A stretch of 64,000 nt of DNA, taken from Mycobacterium sp. ITM-2016-00318 (lineage in GTDB: Bacteria; Actinomycetota; Actinomycetes; Mycobacteriales; Mycobacteriaceae). Both the position numbers and the translations under genes were made by a program. The DNA lies in NCBI RefSeq assembly GCF_002968285.2, contig NZ_CP134400.1, forward strand, positions 3,348,001-3,412,000, in the 5' to 3' direction. The notes under the pieces are model-generated. The model was not told where the DNA came from. It saw nothing but the letters and a program-made list of their open reading frames with translations, and made no database searches. This document shows, piece by piece, positions 9,133 through 18,754 of this stretch; position 1 is the stretch's first letter; every line of letters begins with the position of its first letter.

Positions 9133-10379
9133 CCAGGCCTTCCACTGCTAACGGCGGGTTCCCCAGTGTTGTGGTAACCGCCGTCACGGCGACGACGTCG
9201 ATCGCGCCTGACATCGAGAGCACGTGGAAGGGCTTGTTGGCAGGCGAGAGCGGCATCCGCGTCCTCGAGGACGAATTCGTTACCAAATGGGACCTTCCCG
9301 TGCGGATCGGCGGCCACCTCAAGGAGGCCGTCGACGACCACATGGGTCGACTGGACCTGCGACGCATGTCGTACGTCCAGCGGATGGCCAAGCTCATCGG
9401 TGGTCAGGTCTGGGATGCCGCGGGTAACCCTGAGGTGGATCCGGACCGGTTCGCGGTCGTGGTCGGCACCGGTCTGGGTGGCGGCGAGAAGATCGTCGAA
9501 ACCTATGACCTGATGAACGAGGGCGGCCCCCGCAAGGTGTCGCCACTCGCCGTCCAGATGATCATGCCGAACGGTGCCGCAGCGGTCATCGGCTTGCAGC
9601 TCGGTGCCCGTGCCGGCGTCATGACCCCCGTCTCGGCGTGTTCGTCGGGCTCGGAGGCCATCGCGCACGCGTGGCGGCAGATCGTGATGGGTGACGCCGA
9701 CATCGCCGTCTGCGGCGGTGTCGAGGGCGGCATCGAGGCGCTGCCGATCGCAGCGTTCTCGATGATGCGTGCCATGTCGACTCGTAACGAGGATCCGGAA
9801 GCGGCTTCTCGCCCGTTCGACAAGGATCGCGACGGGTTCGTGTTCGGTGAAGCGGGTGCGCTCATGGTCATCGAGACCGAGGAGCACGCCAAGGCGCGCG
9901 GCGCCACCATCCTGGCACGATTGATGGGTGCAGGCATCACGTCCGACGCCTTCCACATGGTGGCTCCGGCTTCCGACGGCATGCGCGCCGGCCGGGCGAT
10001 GTCGCGGGCGATGGAGCTCGCGGGCCTTGAACCCAAGGACATCGACCACATCAATGCGCACGCCACGGCAACTTCGATCGGTGACGTCGCGGAGGCCAAC
10101 GCTATCCGCGTCGCCGGATGCGCAGACTCCGCGGTGTACGCGCCCAAGTCGGCGCTCGGCCACTCCATCGGGGCAGTGGGTGCGCTCGAGTCGGTGCTGA
10201 CCGTGCTGTCGCTGCGCGACGGCGTCATCCCGCCGACACTGAATTACGAAACTCCGGATCCTGAGATCGATTTGGATGTCGTCGCGGGCGAGCCGCGGTA
10301 CGGCGACTACAAGTACGCGATCAACAACTCATTCGGATTCGGCGGACACAACGTGGCACTTGCCTTCGGCAAGTACTGA
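9129..10379 (+). CDS. kasA: Beta-ketoacyl-ACP synthase KasA
   Basis: A 416-residue condensing enzyme that extends AcpM-bound acyl chains with malonyl-AcpM in early meromycolate elongation. The nucleophile is Cys171 in V-S-A-C-S-S-G-S-E. The two catalytic His are in [10 protein letters not shown] and L-G-H-S-I-G-A-V-G. Length and Cys position equal those of M. tuberculosis KasA, the thiolactomycin target. The GTG start sits in a GTGA overlap with acpM. The T-A-T-S in place of the more common T-G-T-S is a small local difference. Confidence 0.97.
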   Translation: MTRPSTANGGFPSVVVTAVTATTSIAPDIESTWKGLLAGESGIRVLEDEFVTKWDLPVRIGGHLKEAVDDHMGRLDLRRMSYVQRMAKLIGGQVWDAAGNPEVDPDRFAVVVGTGLGGGEKIVETYDLMNEGGPRKVSPLAVQMIMPNGAAAVIGLQLGARAGVMTPVSACSSGSEAIAHAWRQIVMGDADIAVCGGVEGGIEALPIAAFSMMRAMSTRNEDPEAASRPFDKDRDGFVFGEAGALMVIETEEHAKARGATILARLMGAGITSDAFHMVAPASDGMRAGRAMSRAMELAGLEPKDIDHINAHATATSIGDVAEANAIRVAGCADSAVYAPKSALGHSIGAVGALESVLTVLSLRDGVIPPTLNYETPDPEIDLDVVAGEPRYGDYKYAINNSFGFGGHNVALAFGKY

Positions 10380-10411
10380 GTGTTCGGGGGGAAAGGAACG
10401 ATCTCGGCGAA

Positions 10412-11665
10412 ATGACAGGGTTGGCTACGGGGAGCGGACTCCCCAATGTTGTCGTCACAGGCGTTGCCATGACGACTGCCCTGGCGACCGATGCGACAAC
10501 CACGTGGCAGAAGCTGCTCGACGGGCACAGCGGCATCCGTAAACTCGACGATCCCTTCGTCGAGGAGTACGACCTCCCCGTGCGCATCGGTGGGCATCTC
10601 CTCGAGGACTTCGAGGACGAGCTGACGCGTATCGAGCTCCGGAGGCTGTCGTATCTGCAGAGGATGTCGACGGTGTTGAGCCGGCGGGTCTGGAAGGACG
10701 CGGGCGACCCGGAGGTGGATCCGAAGCGGCTGATGGTGTCGATCGGCACCGGTATGGGTTCCAGCGAGGAACTCCTCTTCGCCTATGACGGCATGCGGCA
10801 GAAGGGCCTGCGCGCGGTTTCGCCGCTCGCGGTCCAGATGTACATGCCCAACGCGGCGGCAGCCGCAGTCGGTTTGGAGCGCAAGGCGAGGGCCGGGGTC
10901 ATCACCCCCGTCTCGGCCTGCGCCTCCGGCTCAGAAGGCATTGCACACGCGTGGCGCAACATCGTGCTCGGCGAGGCCGACATGGCGATCTGCGGCGGCG
11001 TCGAGACGAAGATCGAGGCGGTGCCGATCGCAGGATTCGCTCAGATGCGAATCGTGTTGTCCACCACCAACGATGATCCGGCCGGGGCATGCCGCCCGTT
11101 CGACAAGGACCGCAACGGGTTCGTGTTCGGCGAGGCGGGTGCGCTCATCGTCATCGAGACCGAGGAGCACGCAAAGGCGCGCGGCGCCACCATCTTGGCA
11201 CGGTTGATGGGTGCCAGCATCACCTCGGACGGCTTCCACATCGTGGCGCCCGACCCCAACGGTGAGCAGGCCGGCCATGCGATGACGCGGGCCATCCAGC
11301 TCGCGGGACTCAAGCCCACCGACATCGACCACATCAACGCGCACGCCACCGGCACCAGCGTCGGCGACGTGGCCGAGGGTCAGGCGATCAACAACACGAT
11401 GGGCGGGCACAAGCCTGCGGTGTACGCACCCAAGTCCGCGCTCGGCCACTCGGTAGGCGCGGTAGGTGCCGTCGAATCGATCCTGACGGTGCTGGCACTG
11501 AAGAACGGCGTCATCCCGCCGACGCTGAACCTGAAGAATCTGGACCCGGACATCGACCTCGACGTCGTGTCCGGCTCGCCGAGACCCGGCAACTACAACT
11601 ACGCGATCAACAACTCGTTCGGATTCGGTGGGCACAACGTGGCGCTCGCCTTCGGGAAGTACTAA
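10412..11665 (+). CDS. kasB: Beta-ketoacyl-ACP synthase KasB
   Basis: A 417-residue paralogue of KasA that performs late elongation to full-length meromycolate. The nucleophile is Cys170 in V-S-A-C-A-S-G-S-E, with His motifs [10 protein letters not shown] and L-G-H-S-V-G-A-V-G. The pair is a tandem duplication: long blocks such as [16 protein letters not shown] are shared. The ATG at 10412 follows a GGAAAGGAA run, with a spacing somewhat long for a strong ribosome site. It lies 32 bases after kasA in the same operon. Confidence 0.97.
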   Translation: MTGLATGSGLPNVVVTGVAMTTALATDATTTWQKLLDGHSGIRKLDDPFVEEYDLPVRIGGHLLEDFEDELTRIELRRLSYLQRMSTVLSRRVWKDAGDPEVDPKRLMVSIGTGMGSSEELLFAYDGMRQKGLRAVSPLAVQMYMPNAAAAAVGLERKARAGVITPVSACASGSEGIAHAWRNIVLGEADMAICGGVETKIEAVPIAGFAQMRIVLSTTNDDPAGACRPFDKDRNGFVFGEAGALIVIETEEHAKARGATILARLMGASITSDGFHIVAPDPNGEQAGHAMTRAIQLAGLKPTDIDHINAHATGTSVGDVAEGQAINNTMGGHKPAVYAPKSALGHSVGAVGAVESILTVLALKNGVIPPTLNLKNLDPDIDLDVVSGSPRPGNYNYAINNSFGFGGHNVALAFGKY

Positions 11666-11709
11666 AGGTACTGCGCGCCCCGATAATCCGGCCGTATCAG
11701 GAGGTTTCG

Positions 11710-13134
11710 ATGACAATCACGGCCCCCGAAGCAGTCGGCGAATCAACCGATCCCCGCGACCCGCTTCTGCGCCTCAAGACGTTCTTCGACGACGACTGCG
11801 CCCTCGAGCTCCTGCATGAGCGGGACCGCTCCGGCGTGCTCGCCGCGGCAGGCACCGTCAACGGCATGCGCACCGTCGCGTTCTGCACCGACGGCACCGT
11901 CATGGGCGGCGCGATGGGCGTCGAAGGCTGCGCCCACATCGTCAACGCATACGACACCGCCATCGAGGAACAAAGCCCGATCGTCGGGATCTGGCACTCC
12001 GGCGGTGCGCGGCTCGCCGAGGGCGTCAAGGCGCTGCACGCGGTCGGTCTGGTGTTCGAGGCGATGATCCGGGCGTCGGGCTACATCCCGCAGATCTCAG
12101 TCGTCGTCGGATTCGCCGCGGGTGGCGCGGCTTACGGGCCCGCCCTGACCGACGTCATCGTGATGGCTCCCGACAGCCGGGTCTTCGTCACCGGGCCCGA
12201 CATCGTGCGCAGCGTCACCGGCGAGGACGTCGACATGGCGTCGCTGGGTGGCCCCGATACCCACCACAAGAAGTCCGGCGTGTGTCACATCGTCGCGGAC
12301 GACGAACTCGACGCGTACGCGCGTGGCCGTCGGCTGGTCGGATTGTTCTGCCAGCAGGGTCATTTCGACCGCACGAAGGCCGAAGCGGGCGACACCGACC
12401 TGCACGCTCTTCTGCCCGAGTCGCCCCGCCGCGCCTATGACGTGCACCCGCTCGTCGAGGCGCTGCTGGACGCCGACGCTCCCTTCGAGGAGTTCCAGGC
12501 GAAGTGGGCGCCGTCGATGGTGATCGGCCTCGGCAGACTGTCCGGGCGGACCGTCGGCCTGCTCGCCAACAACCCGCTCCGGCTCGGCGGCTGCTTGAAC
12601 TCTGAGAGCGCCGAGAAGGCAGCACGTTTCGTGCGGCTGTGCGACGCGTTCGGCATTCCGCTGATCGTCGTGGTCGACGTGCCCGGCTACCTCCCCGGTG
12701 TCGACCAGGAGTGGGGCGGCGTGGTGCGCCGCGGCGCCAAGCTGCTGCACGCCTTCGGTGAGGCGACTGTTCCCCGAGTCACGCTGGTCACCCGCAAGAT
12801 CTACGGCGGTGCCTACATCGCGATGAACTCGCGCTCGCTGAACGCGACGAAGGTGTTCGCATGGCCGGACGCCGAGGTCGCGGTGATGGGCGCCAAGGCC
12901 GCCGTCGGCATTCTGCACAAGAAAAAGCTGGCCGCCGCGCCCGAAGACGAGCGCGAGGCGCTGCACGAGGAGCTCGCCGCCGAGCACGAGCGCATCGCGG
13001 GCGGGGTCGACTCCGCCATCGAGATCGGTGTGGTCGACGAGAAAATCGACCCTGCGCACACCCGCAGCAAGTTGACCCAGGCACTGGCCGAGGCGCCGGC
13101 CCGCCGCGGACGGCACAAGAACATCCCGCTGTAA
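11710..13134 (+). CDS. accD6: Acyl-CoA carboxylase carboxyltransferase AccD6
   Basis: A 474-residue biotin-dependent carboxyltransferase beta subunit that, with an AccA3-type alpha subunit encoded elsewhere, makes malonyl-CoA for FabD. The two crotonase-fold halves are visible: the N-terminal half with G-I-W-H-S-G-G-A-R and G-F-A-A-G-G-A-A-Y-G-P-A, and the C-terminal half with D-V-P-G-Y-L-P-G and K-I-Y-G-G-A-Y-I-A-M. A strong AGGAGG is 5 bases upstream of the ATG. It closes the FAS-II operon, as in M. tuberculosis (Rv2247, 473 aa). Confidence 0.96.
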   Translation: MTITAPEAVGESTDPRDPLLRLKTFFDDDCALELLHERDRSGVLAAAGTVNGMRTVAFCTDGTVMGGAMGVEGCAHIVNAYDTAIEEQSPIVGIWHSGGARLAEGVKALHAVGLVFEAMIRASGYIPQISVVVGFAAGGAAYGPALTDVIVMAPDSRVFVTGPDIVRSVTGEDVDMASLGGPDTHHKKSGVCHIVADDELDAYARGRRLVGLFCQQGHFDRTKAEAGDTDLHALLPESPRRAYDVHPLVEALLDADAPFEEFQAKWAPSMVIGLGRLSGRTVGLLANNPLRLGGCLNSESAEKAARFVRLCDAFGIPLIVVVDVPGYLPGVDQEWGGVVRRGAKLLHAFGEATVPRVTLVTRKIYGGAYIAMNSRSLNATKVFAWPDAEVAVMGAKAAVGILHKKKLAAAPEDEREALHEELAAEHERIAGGVDSAIEIGVVDEKIDPAHTRSKLTQALAEAPARRGRHKNIPL

Positions 13135-13237
13135 CCTCTAGTCGTTTCGGACCTCTGAGGATCTCGCATTCCGTACTGTGGGTAGCGGCCCATTGAGTTG
13201 GGGGACATCGACAGGGCCCTGACAGAGGAGTTGAGGT

Positions 13238-13627
13238 ATGCGAATTTCTGGAATGACGATGCGCCGTGGGATCGTCGGCGTAGCTGCCGCCGGAGCGCTG
13301 GCGGGACTGACCGGCGCGGTCGCAATGCCGACGGCATCCGCTGCACCCCCGTGTGATGCCGCCGGCCTGAACACCGCGGTCAGCCAGGTTTCTGGAGCTA
13401 CAGCCGCGTACCTGTCCAGCCATCCCGGTGCGAACGACGCGATCACAAATGCGGGTGGTGCGGGTGGCAACGCCGAGGCCGCGATCCGCAACTACTTCGT
13501 GGCTCATCCGACGGAATGGGCCGATCTGCAGCGCATCGCAAGTCCGCTGCGAAACTTGCGGGCGCAGTGCGAGGTTGATGTGGCACCCACCGAGATCGCA
13601 CGGCTCTTCGACGCGATGGCGTCGTAG
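13238..13627 (+). CDS. Secreted haem-binding (hemophore-like) protein
   Basis: A 129-residue protein with a Sec signal peptide: positive start M-R-I-S-G-M-T-M-R-R, hydrophobic core, and cleavage probable at A-S-A-A near residue 34. The mature part has two Cys (P-P-C-D and R-A-Q-C-E) that could form a disulfide. It also has a helical core with A-x-x-A-Y-L-S-S-H-P and F-V-A-H-P-T-E-W, which fit the mycobacterial hemophore/haem-binding family (Rv0203-like, MSHB). GAGGAG lies 7 bases before the ATG. Direct iron or haem ligands are not proven. Confidence 0.75.
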   Translation: MRISGMTMRRGIVGVAAAGALAGLTGAVAMPTASAAPPCDAAGLNTAVSQVSGATAAYLSSHPGANDAITNAGGAGGNAEAAIRNYFVAHPTEWADLQRIASPLRNLRAQCEVDVAPTEIARLFDAMAS

Positions 13628-13639
13628 CGAGTCAGGCTT

Positions 13640-13918
13640 GCGCGATGCCTGCCCATCGCGGGCGCGAGCAGATCGGCGAGCGCTGCCCAGGCCACGGTCT
13701 TGGTCTCGGGCAGCGCTATGCCGAATTGATAAGGCGCGAAAAGAATCTCCAGACCCTCGGCTGTGGGTAGCCAGTTCACGAAGTTCTCCGCCCTCGGCTC
13801 GGCCCCGCACAGCTCGGACAGCCGGTTAACGCTGGCTGCTCGCGGTGAACAGGTTCGTGAGCATGATCGGGTCGGCGCTTCGGGTGTCGATCACCAGCGC
13901 TGCGACCATCGACGCCAT
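13640..13918 (-). pseudogene. Relic of a DUF3298/RsiV-type secreted protein
   Basis: Two out-of-frame minus-strand fragments together resemble the C-terminal half of mycobacterial DUF3298 proteins. The first (13918 to 13825) reads A-L-V-I-D-T-R-S-A-D-P-I-M-L-T-N-L-F-T and then hits TAA. The second (about 13836 to 13650) reads N-R-L-S-E-L and, after a gap, N-F-V-N-W-L-P-T-A-E-G-L-E-I-L-F then Y-Q-F-G and W-A-A-L-A-D-L-L-A-P. The frame changes at the GTTAAC near 13825. No signal peptide half is recognisable upstream. It is a decayed gene in the gap between the haem-binding gene and glpD. The family call rests on memory of the conserved C-terminus. Confidence 0.6.
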
Positions 13919-14013
13919 ACGCCTCATCTGATGGCCAGTCCAGATATCCGTAATCCTCGAACACCACGCCTAGCCGCGCAATTCGGTCACTTCGGCGCGA
14001 CCGTGGGCAAGAC

Positions 14014-15576
14014 TCATCGCACCCCTTTCGCGAGCAGTTCCTCCGCCACAGTCAGCACCGTGTCGCGGTCGGAGTCGACCAGACCTATGCGGGTGCGGCG
14101 GTCGACGATGTCGTCGACGGTCATCGCGCCCTCATGCGTCACCGCATACTCGAACTCGGCCCGGATCACGTCGACGCCCTCGGCCACCGGATCGGTGGGT
14201 CGCTCGCAGGTGGCCTTGGCGATGACATTCGGCGCCTCGGCTCCGAACCGGGCGACGAGCGACGACGGCAGGTTGGTGGGAACGCGCAGGGTCGCAACCG
14301 GATTCGAAGGTGCCCCGACGAGCGGCAGGTTCCTGGTCCGGCACTGGTCGGCCCGTAGACCGCGCAACTCGACTGCCTTGTCGAGCACATCCTCGGCCAT
14401 GTACCGGTATTCGGTCAGCTTGCCGCCGATCACGCTGATCACGCCCGACGGCGACTCGACGACGGCGTGGTCGCGCGACACATCCGCCGTGCGCCCCGAG
14501 CCTGTGTCTATCAACGGCCGCAGCCCCGCGTAGGCGCCGATGACGTCGTCGCGGCCGAGCTTCGTGTCCAAGGCCGTGTTGACGGTGTCCAAGAGGAATC
14601 CGATCTCCTCCGAGGTCGGCTCGGGAACGTCGGGTATCGGGCCCGGCGCGTCCTCGTCGGTCAGGCCGAGGTAGATCCGGCCCAATTGTTCGGGCATGGC
14701 GAAGACAAATCGGTTGAGCTCGCCGGGAATTGGAATCGTAAGCGCCGCAGTCGGATTGCCGAACGCCTTGGCATCGAACACAAGATGGGTACCGCGGCTG
14801 GGCCGCAAGCTGATCGACGGCTCGACCTCGCCAGCCCACACCCCGCTGGCGTTGATCACCGCGCGCGCGGCCACGTCGAACGACTCCCCCGTCAGCTGGT
14901 CGGTCAGGCGCACGGACGTGCCGGTCGCCTCCGAGGCGGCCACCCGGGTCAGAATCCGTGCACCGTGCTGGGCAGCCGTCCTCGCCACGGCGGCGACCAG
15001 GCGGGCGTCGTCGATCAGCTGGCCGTCGTAGGCCAACAGCCCGCCGGAGAGACCGTCGCGCCGAACGGTTGGCGCCATGTCGACGACCCGATCGGCGGAG
15101 ATGCGACGCGACCGGGGCAGCGTCGACGACCGGGTACCCGCCAGTCGGCGCAGGCCATCCCCTGCCATGAACCCGGCCCGCACCAGCGCCCGCTCAGGGG
15201 TGCCCATCGCAGGCAGCAGCGGAACCAACTGCGGCATGGCGCTGACGAGATGCGGCGCGGTGCGCGTCATGAGAAGTCCGCGTTCGACGGCGCTGCGCCT
15301 GGCGATTCCGATGTTGCCGGTTGCCAGATACCGCAGGCCGCCGTGCACGAGCTTGGAACTCCACCGGCTCGTCCCGAACGCCAAGTCCTGCTTTTCCACC
15401 AGCGCCACGGTCAACCCGCGCGAGGCGGCGTCAAGGGCGATGCCCGTTCCGGTGATGCCGCCCCCGATGACGAGGACATCGAGCGACTGAGGCGCACGCG
15501 AGGAGCCGGGCCCGTCGGCGAGCGCGGCCAACTCGCGACTGCGGCGAGAGGCGTTAAGGGCGGCCGAGTTCGTCAT
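14014..15576 (-). CDS. glpD: Glycerol-3-phosphate dehydrogenase (FAD)
   Basis: A 520-residue membrane-associated flavoenzyme that oxidises sn-glycerol-3-phosphate to dihydroxyacetone phosphate and feeds electrons to the quinone pool. The FAD dinucleotide motif V-I-G-G-G-I-T-G-T-G-I-A-L-D-A-A is near residue 35, followed by L-V-E-K-Q-D-L-A-F-G-T-S and the H-G-G-L-R-Y segment. A C-terminal helical cap follows. I choose the ATG at 15576 because it overlaps the upstream tetR stop as ATGA. The longer frame to 15690 would run into that gene. Likely controlled by the coupled TetR protein. Confidence 0.94.
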   Translation of the reverse strand: MTNSAALNASRRSRELAALADGPGSSRAPQSLDVLVIGGGITGTGIALDAASRGLTVALVEKQDLAFGTSRWSSKLVHGGLRYLATGNIGIARRSAVERGLLMTRTAPHLVSAMPQLVPLLPAMGTPERALVRAGFMAGDGLRRLAGTRSSTLPRSRRISADRVVDMAPTVRRDGLSGGLLAYDGQLIDDARLVAAVARTAAQHGARILTRVAASEATGTSVRLTDQLTGESFDVAARAVINASGVWAGEVEPSISLRPSRGTHLVFDAKAFGNPTAALTIPIPGELNRFVFAMPEQLGRIYLGLTDEDAPGPIPDVPEPTSEEIGFLLDTVNTALDTKLGRDDVIGAYAGLRPLIDTGSGRTADVSRDHAVVESPSGVISVIGGKLTEYRYMAEDVLDKAVELRGLRADQCRTRNLPLVGAPSNPVATLRVPTNLPSSLVARFGAEAPNVIAKATCERPTDPVAEGVDVIRAEFEYAVTHEGAMTVDDIVDRRTRIGLVDSDRDTVLTVAEELLAKGVR

Positions 15577-16154
15577 GGTCGGAGGTATCCGTTCAATGAG
15601 TGGGCGAGTTCGACGGCGAGTGCGTCGGCATTCAGGATCGGTGCCACGATTTGTGCGGACTGGATGGTCGACTGGGTGATCAACAGGCACATCGCGGCGA
15701 GTTGGCGCGGGTCGCCCGCGCGCACGCTGCCGTCGCGCTGGGCGGCCTTCAGTTCGGAGGCCACCGCCTCGATGAGGATCTGCTGGCTGGTGCCGAGGCG
15801 TTCGGCGATGTAGACCATGGCCAGTTCAGGGGCGGTGTGGAACACCGACATGACGACCTCGTCGTGCCGTAGCCGTTCGGCGACGCCGACGATCCGCTCG
15901 ACCAGCGCTTCGCGTCCGCCACCACGCGAGGGCACCTCGCGCAGCACGCGGATGATCCGCGAGGTCAGCAGCGCGGCCAGCAGCGCGCGGGTGTCGGGCC
16001 AGCGGCGGTAGATGGTCGGCCTGCTCACTCCGGCCCGGCGGGCGATTTCGGCCAGCGTCACTCGGTCGACGCCGTAAGCCAGCACGCAACTCGCGGCCGC
16101 ATCGAGGATCCGGTCCCCGAGGTCCGGCGATGCATCGTTACTGATTGACAGCAT
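15573..16154 (-). CDS. TetR-family regulator coupled to glpD
   Basis: A 193-residue repressor-type protein. The N-terminal helix-turn-helix (about residues 15-60) contains V-T-L-A-E-I-A-R-R-A-G-V-S-R-P-T-I-Y-R-R-W, typical of TetR. The C-terminal part is the helical ligand and dimer domain. The ATG at 16154 is preferred; a GTG at 16190 would extend into the divergent oxidase gene. The stop overlaps glpD by ATGA, and the start is 17 bases from the divergent FAD oxidase start, so one operator could control both sides. Slot equals Rv2250c in M. tuberculosis. Confidence 0.9.
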   Translation of the reverse strand: MLSISNDASPDLGDRILDAAASCVLAYGVDRVTLAEIARRAGVSRPTIYRRWPDTRALLAALLTSRIIRVLREVPSRGGGREALVERIVGVAERLRHDEVVMSVFHTAPELAMVYIAERLGTSQQILIEAVASELKAAQRDGSVRAGDPRQLAAMCLLITQSTIQSAQIVAPILNADALAVELAHSLNGYLRP

Positions 16155-16171
16155 ATGTAATACTGTAACGC

Positions 16172-17755
16172 ATGATGAAGTGGGATGCATGGGGTGACCC
16201 GGATCAGGCCAAGCCGCTCTCCGACGGGATTCGGACCCTGCTGGAGCAAGCGCTCGGCGTCGGAGATTCCCCGCTTCCCGAACTGAGGCCCGAGCAGGTC
16301 AAGCTGCGGCCGTCGGCACTGTCGGCCGCCGACCGCGACGCGCTGGCCGACATCGTCGGCGCGGAGAACTGCGGCGTCGACGACGAAGCCAGATTGCTTC
16401 GGGCGGGCGGCAAATCGACTCTCGATCTGCTGAGGCGCCGTGATCCCGGCGTGCAGGACGCCCCCGACGCCGTGGTGTTGCCCGCCTCGGAAGACGATGT
16501 CGCCGCCGTCCTCCGGGTGTGCGGGCAGCGCAGCATCGCCGTCGTTCCCTTCGGGGGTGGCACCAGTGTCGTGGGCGGCCTCGATCCGCTGCGAGGGCAG
16601 TTCAAGGCCGTCATCTCGCTTGACCTACGCAGGCTGAATGAACTGCACTTCCTCGACGAGGTGTCCGGCGAGGCTGACCTCGGGGCGGGCGTCACGGGTC
16701 CGGAGGCCGAACGGCTGCTCGGCGAGCGTGGTTACTCGCTCGGGCACTTTCCGCAGAGCTTTCAGTTCGCGACGATCGGCGGATTCGCCGCAACCAGATC
16801 GTCGGGTCAGGACTCGGCGGGCTACGGGAGGTTCAACGACATGGTGCGCGGACTCCGCGCGGTCACACCCGCAGGGGTTCTCGACCTCGGCCGGGCACCG
16901 GAGTCCGCCGCGGGGCCTGATCTGCGCCAGCTGCTGATCGGTTCCGAAGGCGTGTTCGGCGTCATCACCCGCGTCCGCGTCAAGGTTCATCCGACGCCCG
17001 CCGCCAGCCGTTACGAGGCTTGGTCGTTTCCCGACTTCGCCACCGGCGCAGAGGCTCTGCGCGCGGTCACTCAGACAGGCACCGGCCCGACCGTGCTGCG
17101 ACTGTCCGATGAAGCCGAAACCGGAGTGAACCTGGCGACCACCGAGAACATCGGCGAGAACAGCGTCACCGGCGGATGCCTGGCGATCACCGTTTTCGAG
17201 GGCACCGAGGACCACGTCGAGAGCAGGCACGCCGAAACTCGGCGATTGATGGAGGCGAAGGGCGCCACCTCGCTGGGCGAGGGGCCTGCGAAAGCGTGGG
17301 AGCACGGCCGCTTCAACGCGCCGTATCTGCGTGACTCGCTGCTGTCGGCCGGCGCGCTGTGCGAGACGCTCGAGACGGCCACCAACTGGTCGAACGTCCC
17401 CACGGTGAAGGCCGCGGTCACCGAGGCCCTGACCACCGCGCTGGCCGAAACCGGCACGCCGGCCCTTGTGCTGTGCCACATTTCGCATGTGTATCCCACG
17501 GGAGCGTCGCTGTACTTCACCGTCGTCGCGGGGCAGCGCGGTAACGCGATCGAGCAGTGGCGCAAGGCGAAGGCCGCCGCATCGGATGCGATGGTGCGGA
17601 CCGGCGCCACCATCACCCACCATCACGCGGTCGGCGCCGATCACCGGCCGTGGATGCGCGATGAGGTCGGCGATCTCGGCGTGCAGGTGCTGCGGGCCGT
17701 CAAGGCTGCACTTGACCCGGTCGGAATCCTCAACCCGGGCAAGCTGATTCCGTGA
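16172..17755 (+). CDS. FAD-linked oxidase (AgpS-like flavoprotein)
   Basis: A 527-residue PCMH-type flavoprotein, syntenic with Rv2251, related to alkyldihydroxyacetonephosphate synthase and D-lactate dehydrogenases. The FAD half is at about residues 105-275: V-V-L-P-A-S-E-D-D-V-A-A-V then F-G-G-G-T-S-V-V-G-G, and T-I-G-G-F-A-A-T-R-S-S-G-Q-D-S-A-G-Y-G. The FAD-oxidase C-terminal domain ends with H-H-H-A-V-G and N-P-G-K-L-I-P. In AgpS such enzymes swap an acyl for an alkyl chain to make ether lipids; a D-2-hydroxyacid oxidase role is equally possible. ATG pair at 16172/16175. Its TGA overlaps the kinase start as GTGA. Confidence 0.85.
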   Translation: MMKWDAWGDPDQAKPLSDGIRTLLEQALGVGDSPLPELRPEQVKLRPSALSAADRDALADIVGAENCGVDDEARLLRAGGKSTLDLLRRRDPGVQDAPDAVVLPASEDDVAAVLRVCGQRSIAVVPFGGGTSVVGGLDPLRGQFKAVISLDLRRLNELHFLDEVSGEADLGAGVTGPEAERLLGERGYSLGHFPQSFQFATIGGFAATRSSGQDSAGYGRFNDMVRGLRAVTPAGVLDLGRAPESAAGPDLRQLLIGSEGVFGVITRVRVKVHPTPAASRYEAWSFPDFATGAEALRAVTQTGTGPTVLRLSDEAETGVNLATTENIGENSVTGGCLAITVFEGTEDHVESRHAETRRLMEAKGATSLGEGPAKAWEHGRFNAPYLRDSLLSAGALCETLETATNWSNVPTVKAAVTEALTTALAETGTPALVLCHISHVYPTGASLYFTVVAGQRGNAIEQWRKAKAAASDAMVRTGATITHHHAVGADHRPWMRDEVGDLGVQVLRAVKAALDPVGILNPGKLIP

Positions 17756-18681
17756 GTGCCGCGCACGCGAGGAGCGAAAAGGCTGTCGGCCGTGTCACGA
17801 TGCTGACCAACCCTGCGTCAGGGCACGGCAGCGCGCCGCATGCGGCAGAACGCGCGGTCGCCCAGTTGCACAAACGGGGTTTCGACGTCGTCGCGATAGC
17901 GGGCACGGACGCCGAGCACGCGCGGCGCCTCGTCGACGGCGCGCTCGAGCGCGGAATGGATGCGCTTGTCGTCGTCGGCGGCGACGGCATCATCTCGCTC
18001 GCGCTGCAGGTGCTCGCGCAGACCGACATTCCGCTCGCCATCATCCCAGCGGGCACCGGCAACGACCATGCCCGCGAATTCCGTATTCCGACAGGGGATC
18101 CGGAAGCGGCAGCCGACGTAGTCGTCGATGGTAGGGCCGAAACGGTCGACCTCGGCCACATCGTGGGCGCCGACGGCACCGACCGATGGTTCGGCACCGT
18201 GATGGCCGCGGGTTTCGATTCGCTTGTCACCGACCGAACGAACAGGATGCGCTGGCCGCACGGCAGGATGCGCTACAACGTGGCGATGGTCGCAGAACTG
18301 TCCAAGCTGCGACTGTTGCCGTTCCGCTTGTCGTTCGACGGCGACCAACTCGAAACAGCGTTGACGCTGGCCGCCTTCGGCAACACCAAGAGCTACGGCG
18401 GCGGCATGAAAATCTGCCCCAACGCCGACCCCACCGACGGACTGCTCGACGTGACCATGGTGGCCTCCGCCTCGCGGACGAAGTTGATCCGCCTGTTCCC
18501 CACCGTTTTCAAGGGCACCCACGTCGACCTCGACGAGGTCCGCACCGCACAGGCGAAGACGGTCACCGTCGACTCCCCCGGCATCAACGCCTACGCCGAC
18601 GGCGAGTTCGTCTGCCCGCTGCCCGTCGAGGTGTCGGCGGTCAGCGGAGCGCTGAAGATTCTGCGGCCGACCGTCTTGTAG
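17752..18681 (+). CDS. Diacylglycerol/lipid kinase (DagK_cat family)
   Basis: A 309-residue soluble lipid kinase, syntenic with Rv2252, which phosphorylates diacylglycerol and has been linked to phosphatidylinositol mannoside metabolism. The nucleotide motif G-G-D-G is at residues 76-79 and G-T-G-N-D at 102-106, with T-N-P-A-S-G-H-G near residue 19. The C-terminal beta-sandwich ends with S-P-G-I-N-A-Y-A-D-G-E. The GTG start sits in a GTGA overlap with the FAD oxidase, so the two are coupled. That pairing, a G3P-type oxidoreductase next to a lipid kinase with glpD divergent, suggests glycerolipid metabolism. Confidence 0.92.
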   Translation: MSAAHARSEKAVGRVTMLTNPASGHGSAPHAAERAVAQLHKRGFDVVAIAGTDAEHARRLVDGALERGMDALVVVGGDGIISLALQVLAQTDIPLAIIPAGTGNDHAREFRIPTGDPEAAADVVVDGRAETVDLGHIVGADGTDRWFGTVMAAGFDSLVTDRTNRMRWPHGRMRYNVAMVAELSKLRLLPFRLSFDGDQLETALTLAAFGNTKSYGGGMKICPNADPTDGLLDVTMVASASRTKLIRLFPTVFKGTHVDLDEVRTAQAKTVTVDSPGINAYADGEFVCPLPVEVSAVSGALKILRPTVL

Positions 18682-18697
18682 CCCGACTGTGCGCCTA

Positions 18698-18725
18698 CGG
18701 ACGCGGCTCGCCGACACCGCGTCCG
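18698..18725. terminator. Hairpin between convergent genes (18698-18725)
   Basis: An exact 9-bp inverted repeat CGGACGCGG - 10 bases - CCGCGTCCG lies between the convergent lipid kinase and DUF3145 genes. No T-run follows on either strand, as is common for mycobacterial terminators. Placement suggests a bidirectional terminator. Confidence 0.55.
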
Positions 18726-18754
18726 AAACCGCACATTGGCGAGCGACCGTGGGG

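Noticed and set aside
9129..11665. kasA-kasB similarity as a recombination hot spot or assembly duplicate
   Set aside because: The two genes differ in length, active-site context and flanks, and the pair is standard in mycobacteria.
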